From Phoronis australis (lineage: Eukaryota; Phoronida; Phoronidae): 64,000 bases of DNA. Location of the stretch: the NCBI GenBank assembly GCA_002633005.1, contig NMRA01000150.1, positions 740,053 to 804,052 of the forward strand, in the 5' to 3' direction. Below the pieces are notes generated by a model, which did no database searches, was not told where the DNA came from, and saw only the letters and a list, made by a program, of their open reading frames with translations. Made by a program: the position numbers and the translations under genes. Below are positions 20,993 to 30,664 of this stretch, one piece after another (the first letter of the stretch is position 1; every line of letters begins with the position of its first letter).

Positions 20993-20996
20993 TTAA
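20993..20996. repeat. TTAA target-site duplication, right
   Basis: TTAA followed by CATTCTGGGAGCTC, the same flank that follows the single TTAA in the unit 2 empty site. Confidence 0.9.
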
Positions 20997-22073
20997 CATT
21001 CTGGGAGCTCTTTACATGTCAAGAAACTAAACCAGGGCAGAGGATTGGTTTTATTTTACATTAACAATTAACACATGTATGATCACAGTTATTTGAAATG
21101 ACACTAGGACCTTGTAAAGTCTTCTTTGTGATTTTATACTGCTAGGTGTCGTTCTTTGACTCGACAATGGGTAGTCACCCAAGGATCATTCTTAACTTTT
21201 ATAATCTTGTCAACACAACATTAGGATTTTTTAAGGGCTCCAACTGCATACAAGTCTGTTAAGTCGATTGTTTACAATGAACTCTTACTGTTCTTGTGAT
21301 TCTGCATATTGCTTTAACTGAAGGCTTTCAATATTATAATATGATCGAAGGTGGGAGCTTTTGTTGTGGGTGCCAAAGTTAACAATTAGTGAATGGTACA
21401 AGTTGGGTATTATGAATACACTGTTACTTAACTCTTAGCAATAAAAAGGCTACTAAAACACAACTTGGATATATGATTGGTACAAGGTTTTTGCCGTGAA
21501 GGTTTTCCATACCATTAAAACCTATTGTTTGAAAAAAATGTTTTTTATTGAAATTTACTGAAGTTGTCTCTATCATCTCGCTCATTTTGCACACACAAGG
21601 TTGGACGGTTACCTTAAAACTCCACGCAGCGCAGTTTCAAACTGATTTAAGCCAACTGCATGGCAGAATGGGATCCTAGAAGTTATACACTTTTATTTGA
21701 TCCCATTAACAGCTACATGAAATTTCAACAGTAAATGTGTTTTTTTGCCTTTGCCACTGATTGCATGTTGTGTGAAGATTTTTTTCAGTTTTTGTTTAGT
21801 GCTCCTCCGCGAAGGGTTAGAAACTCACGATTTATGTTTCCCATTCTCGTTTTTGGGGTTGGTCTTATAGATAGCCTCCGCGAATTACATGTATCTAAAA
21901 ATAAACAAAACACCAAAATGAACTTAGGCTAATTTGGGGGTGGACCCTTTCACCACTGAGTTGACCAAAAGACGTCACTGGTGTATGCCCTTTTCATGGC
22001 CTCTAGACCGATTTGTTGTGTTTTCACTGACTTGCTGTTTACACTTGATGTCTGTCTGTTCTTATTTCAATAG
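20997..22073. other. intron between FTP domain 1 exons
   Basis: Intronic sequence collinear with unit 2, apart from the insertion present there (about 27.78-30.08 kb). No coding signal. The last 60 bases before the next exon are essentially identical in both units. Confidence 0.6.
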
Positions 22074-22301
22074 GTGATCGGCTCCATAACTTTGTTGTCA
22101 AGGTAACCAACATCTCAAGCTTATCTGCTCCATACCAACGGTGTAGTTTCTACCCAGGAAAAGCTAGCACAGGAGCTACACTACGTATAAACTGTAGTCC
22201 TCATCCAGTGTTTGGGCGCTATTTGTATATACAGATTGTCGATCGACTTGTGGCCCTCACGCTGTGTGAAGTAGAAGTTCATGGTGTTGTGATTTCTTCC
22301 G
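22074..22301 (+). CDS. FTP lectin domain 1, second-half exon
   Basis: Follows TTATTTCAATAG and ends at a GTGAGT donor, phase 1 at both ends. It begins GDRLHNFVVKVTN, completing the RxDCCGDRL motif split by the intron, continues through TLRINCSPHPVFGRYLYIQI and ends LCEVEVHGVVISS, the C-terminal half of the FTP fold. Compared with the paralogous exon at 30,437 it has about 25 differences in 228 bases, mostly amino-acid changing (for example VDRLVALT against FDEAGVLT), while adjoining intron is nearly unchanged. Confidence 0.85.
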
Positions 22302-22554
22302 GTGAGTTGTTGCATACTTGTCAGCAGAAAAGTATCAAGGTTGAGATGAATTAAATAAACAAAAGTGAAAATTTGTGATCCATTACAGGTATTTCATAGT
22401 CAAATTGTAGAGCCAATACACTATGTTTTGCACATCAAGCACAATGCTCATTCAACTCGCTTTCAGAATATCTGAGATCATTTAAATTTCTTGATAGGGT
22501 GACTCTGGGTATGGTAGAATGTTTAACTTTGGGGAAAGGTACCTCAAATGTCAT

Positions 22555-22945
22555 ACTGTACACAGTGTTCTTACACATGTTGTACAATGTGATCTGTACA
22601 CAGTGATCTTACACATGTTGCACAATGTGACCTGTACACAGTGTCCTTACACATGTTGTACAATGTGTTGCTGTACACAGGGTCCTTACACATGTTGTAC
22701 AATGTGATCTGTACACAGGGTTCTTACACATGTTGTACAATGTGTTGCTGTACACAGTGTCCTTACACATGTTGTACAATGTGACCTGTACACAGTGTCC
22801 TTACACATGTTGTACAATGTGTTACTGTACGCAGTGTTCTTACACATGTTGTACAATGTGTTGCTGTACACAGTGTCCTTACACATGTTGTACAATGTGA
22901 TTTGTACACAGTGTCCTTACACATGTTGCACAATGCTTACTTTAT
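22555..22945. repeat. minisatellite, about 38-bp unit x 10
   Basis: Tandem units of the form GTACACAGTGTCCTTACACA, TGTTGTACAATGTG, (A)(T/C)CT. Unit 2 has only a remnant (about 30,918-30,945), so the array expanded, or contracted in the other copy, after the duplication. Open frames across it are repeat artefacts. Confidence 0.9.
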
Positions 22946-25280
22946 TTCCACTCATTTATACACTGATCCGATGTAACAATTTCATAAAATGTTAATTATA
23001 TGGTGCTAGGCCTCTTCTAAAATGTAACGAGTTGTTACATTTTCATATTTTGGCCAGAATTTGTTGTATCTCTTCGGGAAAAAATGACCACAACAAAATT
23101 TTTCATGGAGACTTCAATTTCGGAAGCCAATTTGATTAAAAAATCACCCGTTACTCCACAATAGTTTGATTTATTTCAGTCAGTGTTTTATTGTCTTGAA
23201 GTCATCGCTGATGCGGTAATTGATCTGCTCCACACACAAGGAGCTAGATCAAAGTTTCTGATTCTGATGGGTTCTGTCTACCAATTTAGTTGTAAAAATC
23301 TATTGACGAAGTACATCTCACCGCTGTATGGGGCAAGTTTCTTAGAGGCAGTGTGCGTCACAGATATAATGTTCATGCTGCCAACGAAACTCCTTATAAG
23401 GCAACGAGATGAACTCGGTCAATCTCAATGGGCTGATGGCACCATAAGTAACCAATAATATTCATCTAAGTGAGAAATACACAAACAACAACCAATGAGA
23501 CCCATCAAAAGCAGTTTCATGCAAATGTTTTTGAGACTGATATCGGTATAGTCTGTGTCGTGGGGCCCACGGAATATTGAAAAATGTGCTACGAAAACCA
23601 AAATTCTGGCCTCCCAGAAGACAGCCGTTACATAAACTGCTGCGCAACGGTGTCTTTGCTGACAAAATCTCCTTCGCAGAATTAACCACTGAGCCTTAAT
23701 TATTGTCAATGGGTCAGTTGTCCGCCAAACACAAAAAGGTGACAACAAAAGCGAATAGGCCTAACGCAATGATCAGCAACTTTCGTGCCCACTGCACTTC
23801 CAGTGAGCAGGTAGTGGATTAGGCATATAGGTAGCACTGGGCCTTTGTTTAAATTGACTAGTTGTTCGAGATGAATTGAATGAAAAGATGAGGGATTATT
23901 TACACGCTGCGTTACACCATAAATAGATTAGCGGCCCGGTCTGCCACTTGAGTGAGACCGGTGATTAGGCTGTCCACAACTGACCACTTCCTTAGCCTTT
24001 TTTCAGTTTTATTGGGCTATGGCCAGTTGCCGTCAAGAGTAATTTGAACCAGTGAAGACCTTATTAACGACGACGACGCCTTTTTTACAAAGTAGTCCCT
24101 ATATTTTTAAAATGGTCGCGGGATTTTTAAACAGGACGCTGGATTTTTAAACAGGACGCTGCGACACGTTAAAAGTGGTCGTGGAGAACACTGAACCCTT
24201 TTGCTACATTGCATAAAAAACTTGCGTCGCATATTTAAAACCATCGCTGATTTCAACGTTGGCCGTTTTTGTTCCATACAACACTTTTAATGAAACCTAG
24301 TACCAATCCCTTACTGTATTCTTTTAATCATATAGGGGGTCAGTTCCACATAAAATTGTTGGATGTTTCGTTTGTCCGTTACCAGCTGTTTTAATGACAC
24401 GGTGACTGCAGCCATAGCCGACTAGCTGCCAGTTCTTGAAAAAATGCCTGCCTCCAGAGTTCAACTAAAGGAAATTTTTACTAAGTTACACATCATCGAG
24501 GAATGAGCCAGAGTTCTTTGAGAAGGAAATTTGTTTTCAGCTACAGACAAAAAATGATAACATGGTGGACTCACGTTTAGATGCAAGTCCCAAGTAAAAG
24601 ATTACAGTCTGAATTCAGTTCTTCATGGCAAACTACAGAAGGATATAGTTATATTACAAACACTTCCGAGCTTGCCAATAGTTCAAAAATAATCAATTTT
24701 TGAAGTTGGTGAATTCTATAGAAGAGGTTTATGAAAAGTGACTCCTAAAAGGGTGTTTTCTCACAGCTAAAGAATACTCTCCAAAATTTTACGAAATTAT
24801 TACATGCACCCACATATCCACATTTCCATCATCTCTGTCTAGGCATCTGCAGTCTGATACTGTATTTACAGGATCTTAGCAAAATTTGGAAAATATGTTC
24901 CTGTGATGCTAGAGAAAGAAAATGGATTTTGGACTGATTCAGTCACTGCTGTGCCCTCTAGTGGCAAATTTGTTTTTCATAAAATTTGGCAAATAAGTTT
25001 CTATTACAGAGACAACTATACCTTTTTATTTTTTGATGGATTTGACGTATTCTGTTCCACCTAGTGACCATTTTTAAGATTTTCAAGTGTTTTTTTGTCA
25101 TCCACCTCTCTATCCGCCAATCCTGCCAAAAACGTAACGAAAGTTGGCATATATGTTGTATTGAAAAGAACACGACTGTCCTTGATTTTGGTTAGGTCTG
25201 GGTGACATCCCATGATGAAAACCTGTTTTTATCTTTAATCCCTTTAATCTTTGTCAAATATGGCAGTTTTTTTACCTATG
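22946..25280. other. intron after FTP domain 1
   Basis: No exon fitting the gene's phase pattern was found. The open frame at 23,183-23,458 has a paralogous open frame in unit 2 (31,430-31,620), but it is phase 0 after its possible acceptor, while the flanking exons need phase 1. 24,773-25,260 is repeated at 32,590-33,130 and carries a CCTCTAGTGGCA box. Confidence 0.45.
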
Positions 25281-25741
25281 AACATCACTCAAACAATGTA
25301 TTCTCCCAAGAACTATGTGGTAGTAGCAGGTTTGAGACACAAGCGACATTTGATTGTGTTTTTTGTAAATGAAGTATATTTCATCACTGGGGAACATGCG
25401 AGGGTGTCCCAGGACTTTTGAGTCCGGGTTGGGAAATCTACATGACTGTAAACTCGATCGAGCCATTCAGCTAAAAACAACTTGGGTGATAATTGAATTT
25501 CTATAGCCTGGCCATATATTACTGACACTCAGAAAATGTCATCTCCACTGACTCTGACTTGGGATCTCTCAGAGTCTATAGAAATAAGAACCTTGGCGTG
25601 ACCGCACGGCACCACTTGCGACATTGTGGAATCCATGTTCGTATCACCTCTTAGACCACAATCCTGAACTTTCCAGAATCTACGGAATCATTCAACAAAC
25701 AAATATACTCGAGAATGTTCCAGACCACTGGTTTCTTTATT

Positions 25742-25880
25742 AAAAACCGGACGATCGCCGCACAAATAAAAAAGTTCATGTTCAATTCAACGTTTCGTCT
25801 TTTCATTAGATATCATCAGGATCATATTTACAACAATTTATTTACAACTTTTTTATTTGTGCGGCGATCGTCCGGTTTTT
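25742..25880. mobile_element. perfect 35-bp inverted-repeat insertion (Penelope-like?)
   Basis: The 35-base arms begin AAAAACCGGACGATCGCCGC and are perfect inverted copies (25,742-25,776 and 25,846-25,880) around a 69-base centre. Unit 1 lacks the insertion (ACTGGTTCTATA continuous near 8,371). On the minus strand the centre reads CTGATGA, 16 bases, GAAAC, the core layout of hammerhead ribozymes that occur in Penelope-like elements and retrozymes; pairing of stem II is poor. Confidence 0.6.
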
Positions 25881-26588
25881 GATCTTTGTGGCCAAAAACT
25901 GATTTGGTTCTATATTTGTCACTAATATGCTGGAACGTGTTAGAATGTTGTCTAGTGTGCTATTGTAAACAACTTACATCATCACTTGACCTCTTGGGTC
26001 ATGTCAATCAAGCGTGAGCTTCTAGTAAACAAATAGAGAATAGCAAAATAAAACATATAGAAATAAAGCAAATGTCAGTCTTCTTCGAACCCTTTGTTTG
26101 CCGTTGCTCTACTCTGTACAAAATGGTGGTTTAAATTGTAGATCACTAAAGATTATTCCAGAGGTAGCAACTTCAAGTAAAATTACATCTCAAACGTTAT
26201 GTTCTGATCATGTAGTTTTTTAGCAAAAAGCATAGGCTTTCTGATTATGAAATGTGGTTATTATTTTTGTTTTTATTGTTATTGTCATTTCAGCAAAATG
26301 TAAAACTCGCTCCCTCTCCCTCCCTTGTTCTACACCGGCCTCTCCATCTCTATTCATCCTTCCCTCCCACCTTTCCTTCTACTCACTGATGTCAAATTTA
26401 AAATGATTGTTCCTGATATTTCTTCAGACTTGCCATTGTCTTGTATGTTACCAAAATGTGTTTTACATGGTTAACTGCTAATTTATATTTCTCTCTAAGC
26501 TTAATGACCATTCTTGTCAAAGACATTGTCCCCTCAGTTTTATTGTTTCCCTAAAAATAACTTCTGCATTATTTTGGTTTTATTTCAG

Positions 26589-26792
26589 TGAATATCGCTG
26601 CTAAGAAACCAACTCAGCAGTCTAGCATATATGAAGGTCTCACATCTTCAAAAGCTGTGGATGGGGACCTGAGACAAGACTACATCTACTGTGCTAACAC
26701 ACTTGCTGAGAAGGACCCCTGGTGGAGAGTAGACCTGTTAGCTGTGTACTCTATTTCTAATGTTACGATAGTGAACCGAGATGGCTGTTGTG
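26589..26792 (+). CDS. FTP lectin domain 2, first-half exon
   Basis: Paralogue of the 9,052 exon with the same length, phases and TTTTATTTCAG acceptor. It encodes NIAAKKPTQQSS..., SSKAVDGDLRQDY and WWRVDLLAVYS, ending VNRDGCCG. The fucose-binding His is Asn (CANT) and the Asp of RxD is Gly (RDG), so the canonical sugar-binding signature is broken although the structural WWRVDL core is intact. About 26 differences in 204 bases from exon 1, mostly nonsynonymous. Confidence 0.85.
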
Positions 26793-27002
26793 GTAAGTTT
26801 TACCTTCATTTGAAATAATTTGATGAAGTCACAATTCACTAAAACTAATTTTAATATACCGACTTAGAGTTGCTATAAATGTGTATTCATAAAAAATAAG
26901 TTGTGATTTAGTGTAATGGTGTGGGTCATGAAATTGGTCTCATGTTGTTCCTTACTCAAATTAGAGCTGATAGCTGGACTTGACCAGTCAGGTCATTGGT
27001 TC

Positions 27003-27515
27003 AGATCAGGCTCAACAAGTTTGTACCATTAGGGTGTTCTCCTGCTCAGTGACTAGGTACTGATATTATCTAGCTCCTTGGTTTACTGCCAAGCACAGTC
27101 TTTTGTCTGGTATGACAACATGCAGGCCAATTATCTACCAAGCTTATTACCGTTAGGACAGAATAGATTGTCTTAACTTCAGTTTTATTTGGGGTGATTT
27201 TGGTCATTCAAAATCTAAACATGATCAGCATTTGACGAAGAATTCAGAAATGGTATTGGTTTATGTTCAAACGTTTATAAGTCAACTTTTAGTTTTAACA
27301 GCAAAGCCCAGTCATGGTAGATAGGAACTTATGCAAGATTAGTGCAATTATCGAGCAAAGGAGAGATGACCCTCCAACCATAAATGCCAGAATGTACTTA
27401 ATCACTCAGTACAGGCTACAGTGGTCATCTGCCCAACTTGCTGTTGTGCTATACAACCGAACAAGTTGGACTCAACGGGAGAATGCCGTAATGCAACAAG
27501 TTGGCTTGTCTTAGC
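27003..27515. repeat. dispersed repeat family, copy in unit 2
   Basis: Single-copy equivalent of the segment duplicated around the large element in unit 1; it lacks about 40 internal bases (after AAGCTTATTACC). It ends in the AACTTGCTGTTGTG / GAACAAGTTGG hairpin region. Confidence 0.6.
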
Positions 27516-27779
27516 TGTCAATGTTATGCCCGAAGCATGGTCTGTAACATTAACATTCTGGGAGCTCTTTACATGTCAAGAAACTAAAGCAGGGCAGAGG
27601 ATTGGTTTTATTTTACATTAACAATTAACACATGTATGATTGCAGTTATTTCAAATGACACTAGGACCTTGTCAAGTCTTCTTTGTGATTTTATACTGCT
27701 AGGTGTCATTCTTTGACTCAATAATGGGTAGGCACCCAATGATCAGTCTTTTGTAATCTTGTCAACACATCATTCACGG

Positions 27780-30080
27780 ATTCTATAAAGGCCAAGTATG
27801 GTGCCAAAATGACTATTTTTACATTTAAAATACATTTATTGATGAAAAATATCAAAATACTTTGTCATAGCATACCCCAGTCGTTAATGAAGTAGGCCTT
27901 CGACAATACAGGGGCACGAACCCCATTTAGAGTAAAAAAAACTTGGGACAACGCACGCGCCAATCGAAGTCAATGACATCATCGTTACCACGAATTTGGC
28001 TTTCACTGTGTCCCCATAGTATTGGAATCAGCGATGACTGGCTATTTCATTTAGTGCAAAATACGTGGAAAATCAAGGAAAACACAGTAATTTTTCATTT
28101 CATGTCAGTAAATATTAAAATTGATCAAAACCATTACCTTTAGAGTTTTTATTCATTTATTTAGCACATATGCGGGCCCGTATGGGAATCCCCTGGAGTG
28201 TGACTGGGGCCGTCGAAACAGCCGGAAAAACAAAACGCTTCGTCTGAATTGTTATCAGCAATTTCACAATGTTTATTATAAAGAGTAATTTGCTTGATAC
28301 AAAAACTTTAGTGTTAGGAACTTTGCATTCATGTCTCTTTGAAGCCGAAGGTGTGAATGCTGCACGATTCCAATACGGGCGGCTGTCGAGTGTGTGTCCC
28401 TTATTGGTATAGGCAACAATAGGCCGTTTAATTTGGTGCAAAATACTTGGAAACGTTACTACACATATTGGCTTGATCTTTTCGTACAAAGCAATTATAA
28501 TCAAATTCGTTGAAAACTTTATATTAGAAACTCAATTTTCAAAATAAGTCGCCTTGAAATGCTGCAACCTATAGCCTGATTGCCACCACTCGGTCAACCT
28601 AAAAAAATTTTTTAATAGCAACGCAACATTGTGAGTGTCTAATAAATTAAAACTACGAAATAAAGTCTGGATTGCATGAAAACACACCCAATTATAAGAA
28701 TTTGTAATCAATTGAACGTTTTAAATTCAGTATCAGAATTCCGTTAGGCCTATGGGAACGACCCAGTCACACAGAACATTCAGGATTTGGGCCGGATTCC
28801 CTATACTCTTGGCCGAAACAGTAACACGAAACGTCGAAGTGCACACTGTATATTTTTTGTAGCCAGCCAGCTAGGTGTTTGAAGAATATCACTAAAATAC
28901 AGCTAGGTAACACTGTGAATTGAGCTCTGTTAAACTACGAAATATCATACAGGCCGGGTATGAGTTGTGTTAGTCACCTCGTTGTGAAACTTCTATCGCA
29001 GAGCCAACGACGGACAGCCGGGGTGCATGCAAAATGTTTGAGACAATTCGGACACTCACCTTGCCTGTTGCCAGTGGTTCACGGGAAGAACAATCTAATA
29101 CACATCATTTTCTAGCATTACTCTACGCCTTTTGAATTGTGTAACAAAGAAAGTCGTTGTTTTGAAAACAGTACGCTCGTGACAAGCACACGCGTCGTAC
29201 TAAAATTTTGCGACTTCTTATGGGACATGATGATAGCTTCGCAGTAGTAAAGTTTGTTCTAAATTCGGTTTGCTGGTCTTAAAAATGCTAAAAACTTGTA
29301 ACAAAATGAAACCAGTTCTGACAATTTGTTGTGACAGTACGCAACCTCGTGGCAGCAAAGAACAGTTGATAGAAGAATAAACTGGGGAGGGGGGGGAGAA
29401 ACTGTTCAGGTCAGGTGACGTAATGGCTAAACGCCGACACAAGAGTGCACTTCAATTTTAACAGTAGATGAGTGGTAGAACAATAATTCTTCCAACACGG
29501 TAAATAATTTGGTTTACTCAAAGATTGGTGCAGCTTTTAATGACACTATTTCTGAGTCAGATTTTATTGAGCAATTTTTACCCACATCGACGCGAAGCTG
29601 TAGATTTTGTATAGGGCTACAGCTTTGCACCAAGCCTAAAACAGATCTTGCCGATCAGGAAAGTTTGTCGCCAGGCCTTGTCGTTGATACAAATCTATTC
29701 CACGCACGGCACACGACATGATCGGTGGGGAAGTTGTGCAAATGTATCACATCGTCGCTGACATTGCTACAACCGCACACCATGCAAAGAGGCATTTTAG
29801 CCCAGAGATCGACAAGTACAGAACGTCCAAGAAGTAGCACTCAGCTCTTACGCAGTGTGGCTTCCTAATAATTTTGTGGCCACGATGATGTCATATGAAC
29901 CACTTTACACTGATTGGTTGAGATTTTTTTGGGGTACTCGAAGGGGCTACGAATTATGAGCGGTGTAATTTGCGTTGCAATTAATTTCTTTCCGTGGTAT
30001 GTAAGAAGCAAAAACATTTTTTATTAACAATACATACGTTCCTGGTGTCAAAAAAGTGTTTTAGCTGCTGGACGATGTCT
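27780..30080. mobile_element. unit-2-specific insertion with THAP fragment
   Basis: About 2.3 kb absent from unit 1, where the flanks AATCTTGTCAACACA and CAACTGCATACAAGTCTGTT are only about 40 bases apart. Contains a THAP-like start on the minus strand. I could not find clear inverted repeats or a target duplication at its ends, so its class is unknown and the boundaries are approximate. Confidence 0.45.
29655..29795 (-). pseudogene. THAP domain N-terminal half
   Basis: The minus-strand frame from ATG at 29,795 reads MPLCMVCGCSNVSDDVIHLH, NFPTDHVVCRAWNRFV and stops after GDKLS. C-x2-C-x-C-S-N near the start, HxFP and the Trp followed by FV fit the first half of a THAP zinc finger; the C-x2-H end (ICS.HF type) was not found downstream. 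Either the second exon has been lost or a frame shift hides it. Confidence 0.5.
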
Positions 30081-30436
30081 TTAAGGATGCAACTGCATAC
30101 AAGTCTGTTAGGTGCATTTATACCCTACTACACTGTTGTGCGTTTGCCATTGATTGCATGTTGTGTGAAGATTTTTTCAGTTTTTGTGTTGTGCTCCTCG
30201 GCGAAGGGTTGAAAACTCATGATTTATGTTTCCCATTCTCGTTTTTGTGGTTGATCTTATAGATAAACAAAACACCAAAATGAGCTTAGGCTAATTTGGG
30301 GGTAGACCCTATCACCACCGAGGTGACCAAAAGGACGTCGCTGGTATATGCCCTTTTCATGGCCTCTAGACCGATCAGGTGTGTTTTCACTGACTTGCTG
30401 TTTACACTTGATGTCTGTCTGTTCTTATTTCAATAG

Positions 30437-30664
30437 GTGATCGGCTGCGTAACTTTGTTGTCAAGGTAACCAACATCTCAAGCCTATCTGCCCCATCCCA
30501 ACAGTGTAGTCACTACCCAGGACGTGCTAGTACAGGAGACACACTACGTATAAACTGCAGTCCTCATCCAGTGTTTGGTCGCTATTTGTATATACAGATT
30601 TTCGATGAAGCTGGGGTCCTCACGCTGTGTGAAGTACAAGTTCATGGTGTTGTGATTTCTTCTG
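30437..30664 (+). CDS. FTP lectin domain 2, second-half exon
   Basis: Begins GDRLRNFVVKVTN after CAATAG and ends at a GTGAGT donor, phase 1-1. Contains CSHYPGRASTGDTLRINC and RYLYIQIFDEAGVLTLCEV. With 26,589-26,792 it forms FTP domain 2. It ends with a single G that pairs with the TG opening the kringle exon to give Val. Confidence 0.85.

Larger units (their letters stand above)
7923..25280 (+). repeat. segmental duplication unit 1
   Basis: Unit 1 opens with AACATCACTCAAACAATGTA and matches unit 2 in order through the first FTP exon, its intron, the second FTP exon and on to TATGGCAGTTTTTTTACCTATG just before unit 2 begins. It is longer than unit 2 (about 17.4 against 7.9 kb), mainly because of the 8.9-kb TIR insertion with its 307-bp duplication, the 1.7-kb TTAA element and an expanded minisatellite at 22.56-22.94 kb. 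Similarity is patchy: near-identical beside the FTP exons, visibly lower around 23.2 kb. Confidence 0.85.

Noticed and set aside
22519-22995. CRISPR-like regularly spaced repeats
   Set aside because: Units are directly tandem with no unique spacers, and the context is eukaryotic.
23183-23458. Exon conserved between duplicate units
   Set aside because: An open frame exists in both units, but the acceptor phase does not fit the gene and divergence matches the surrounding intron.
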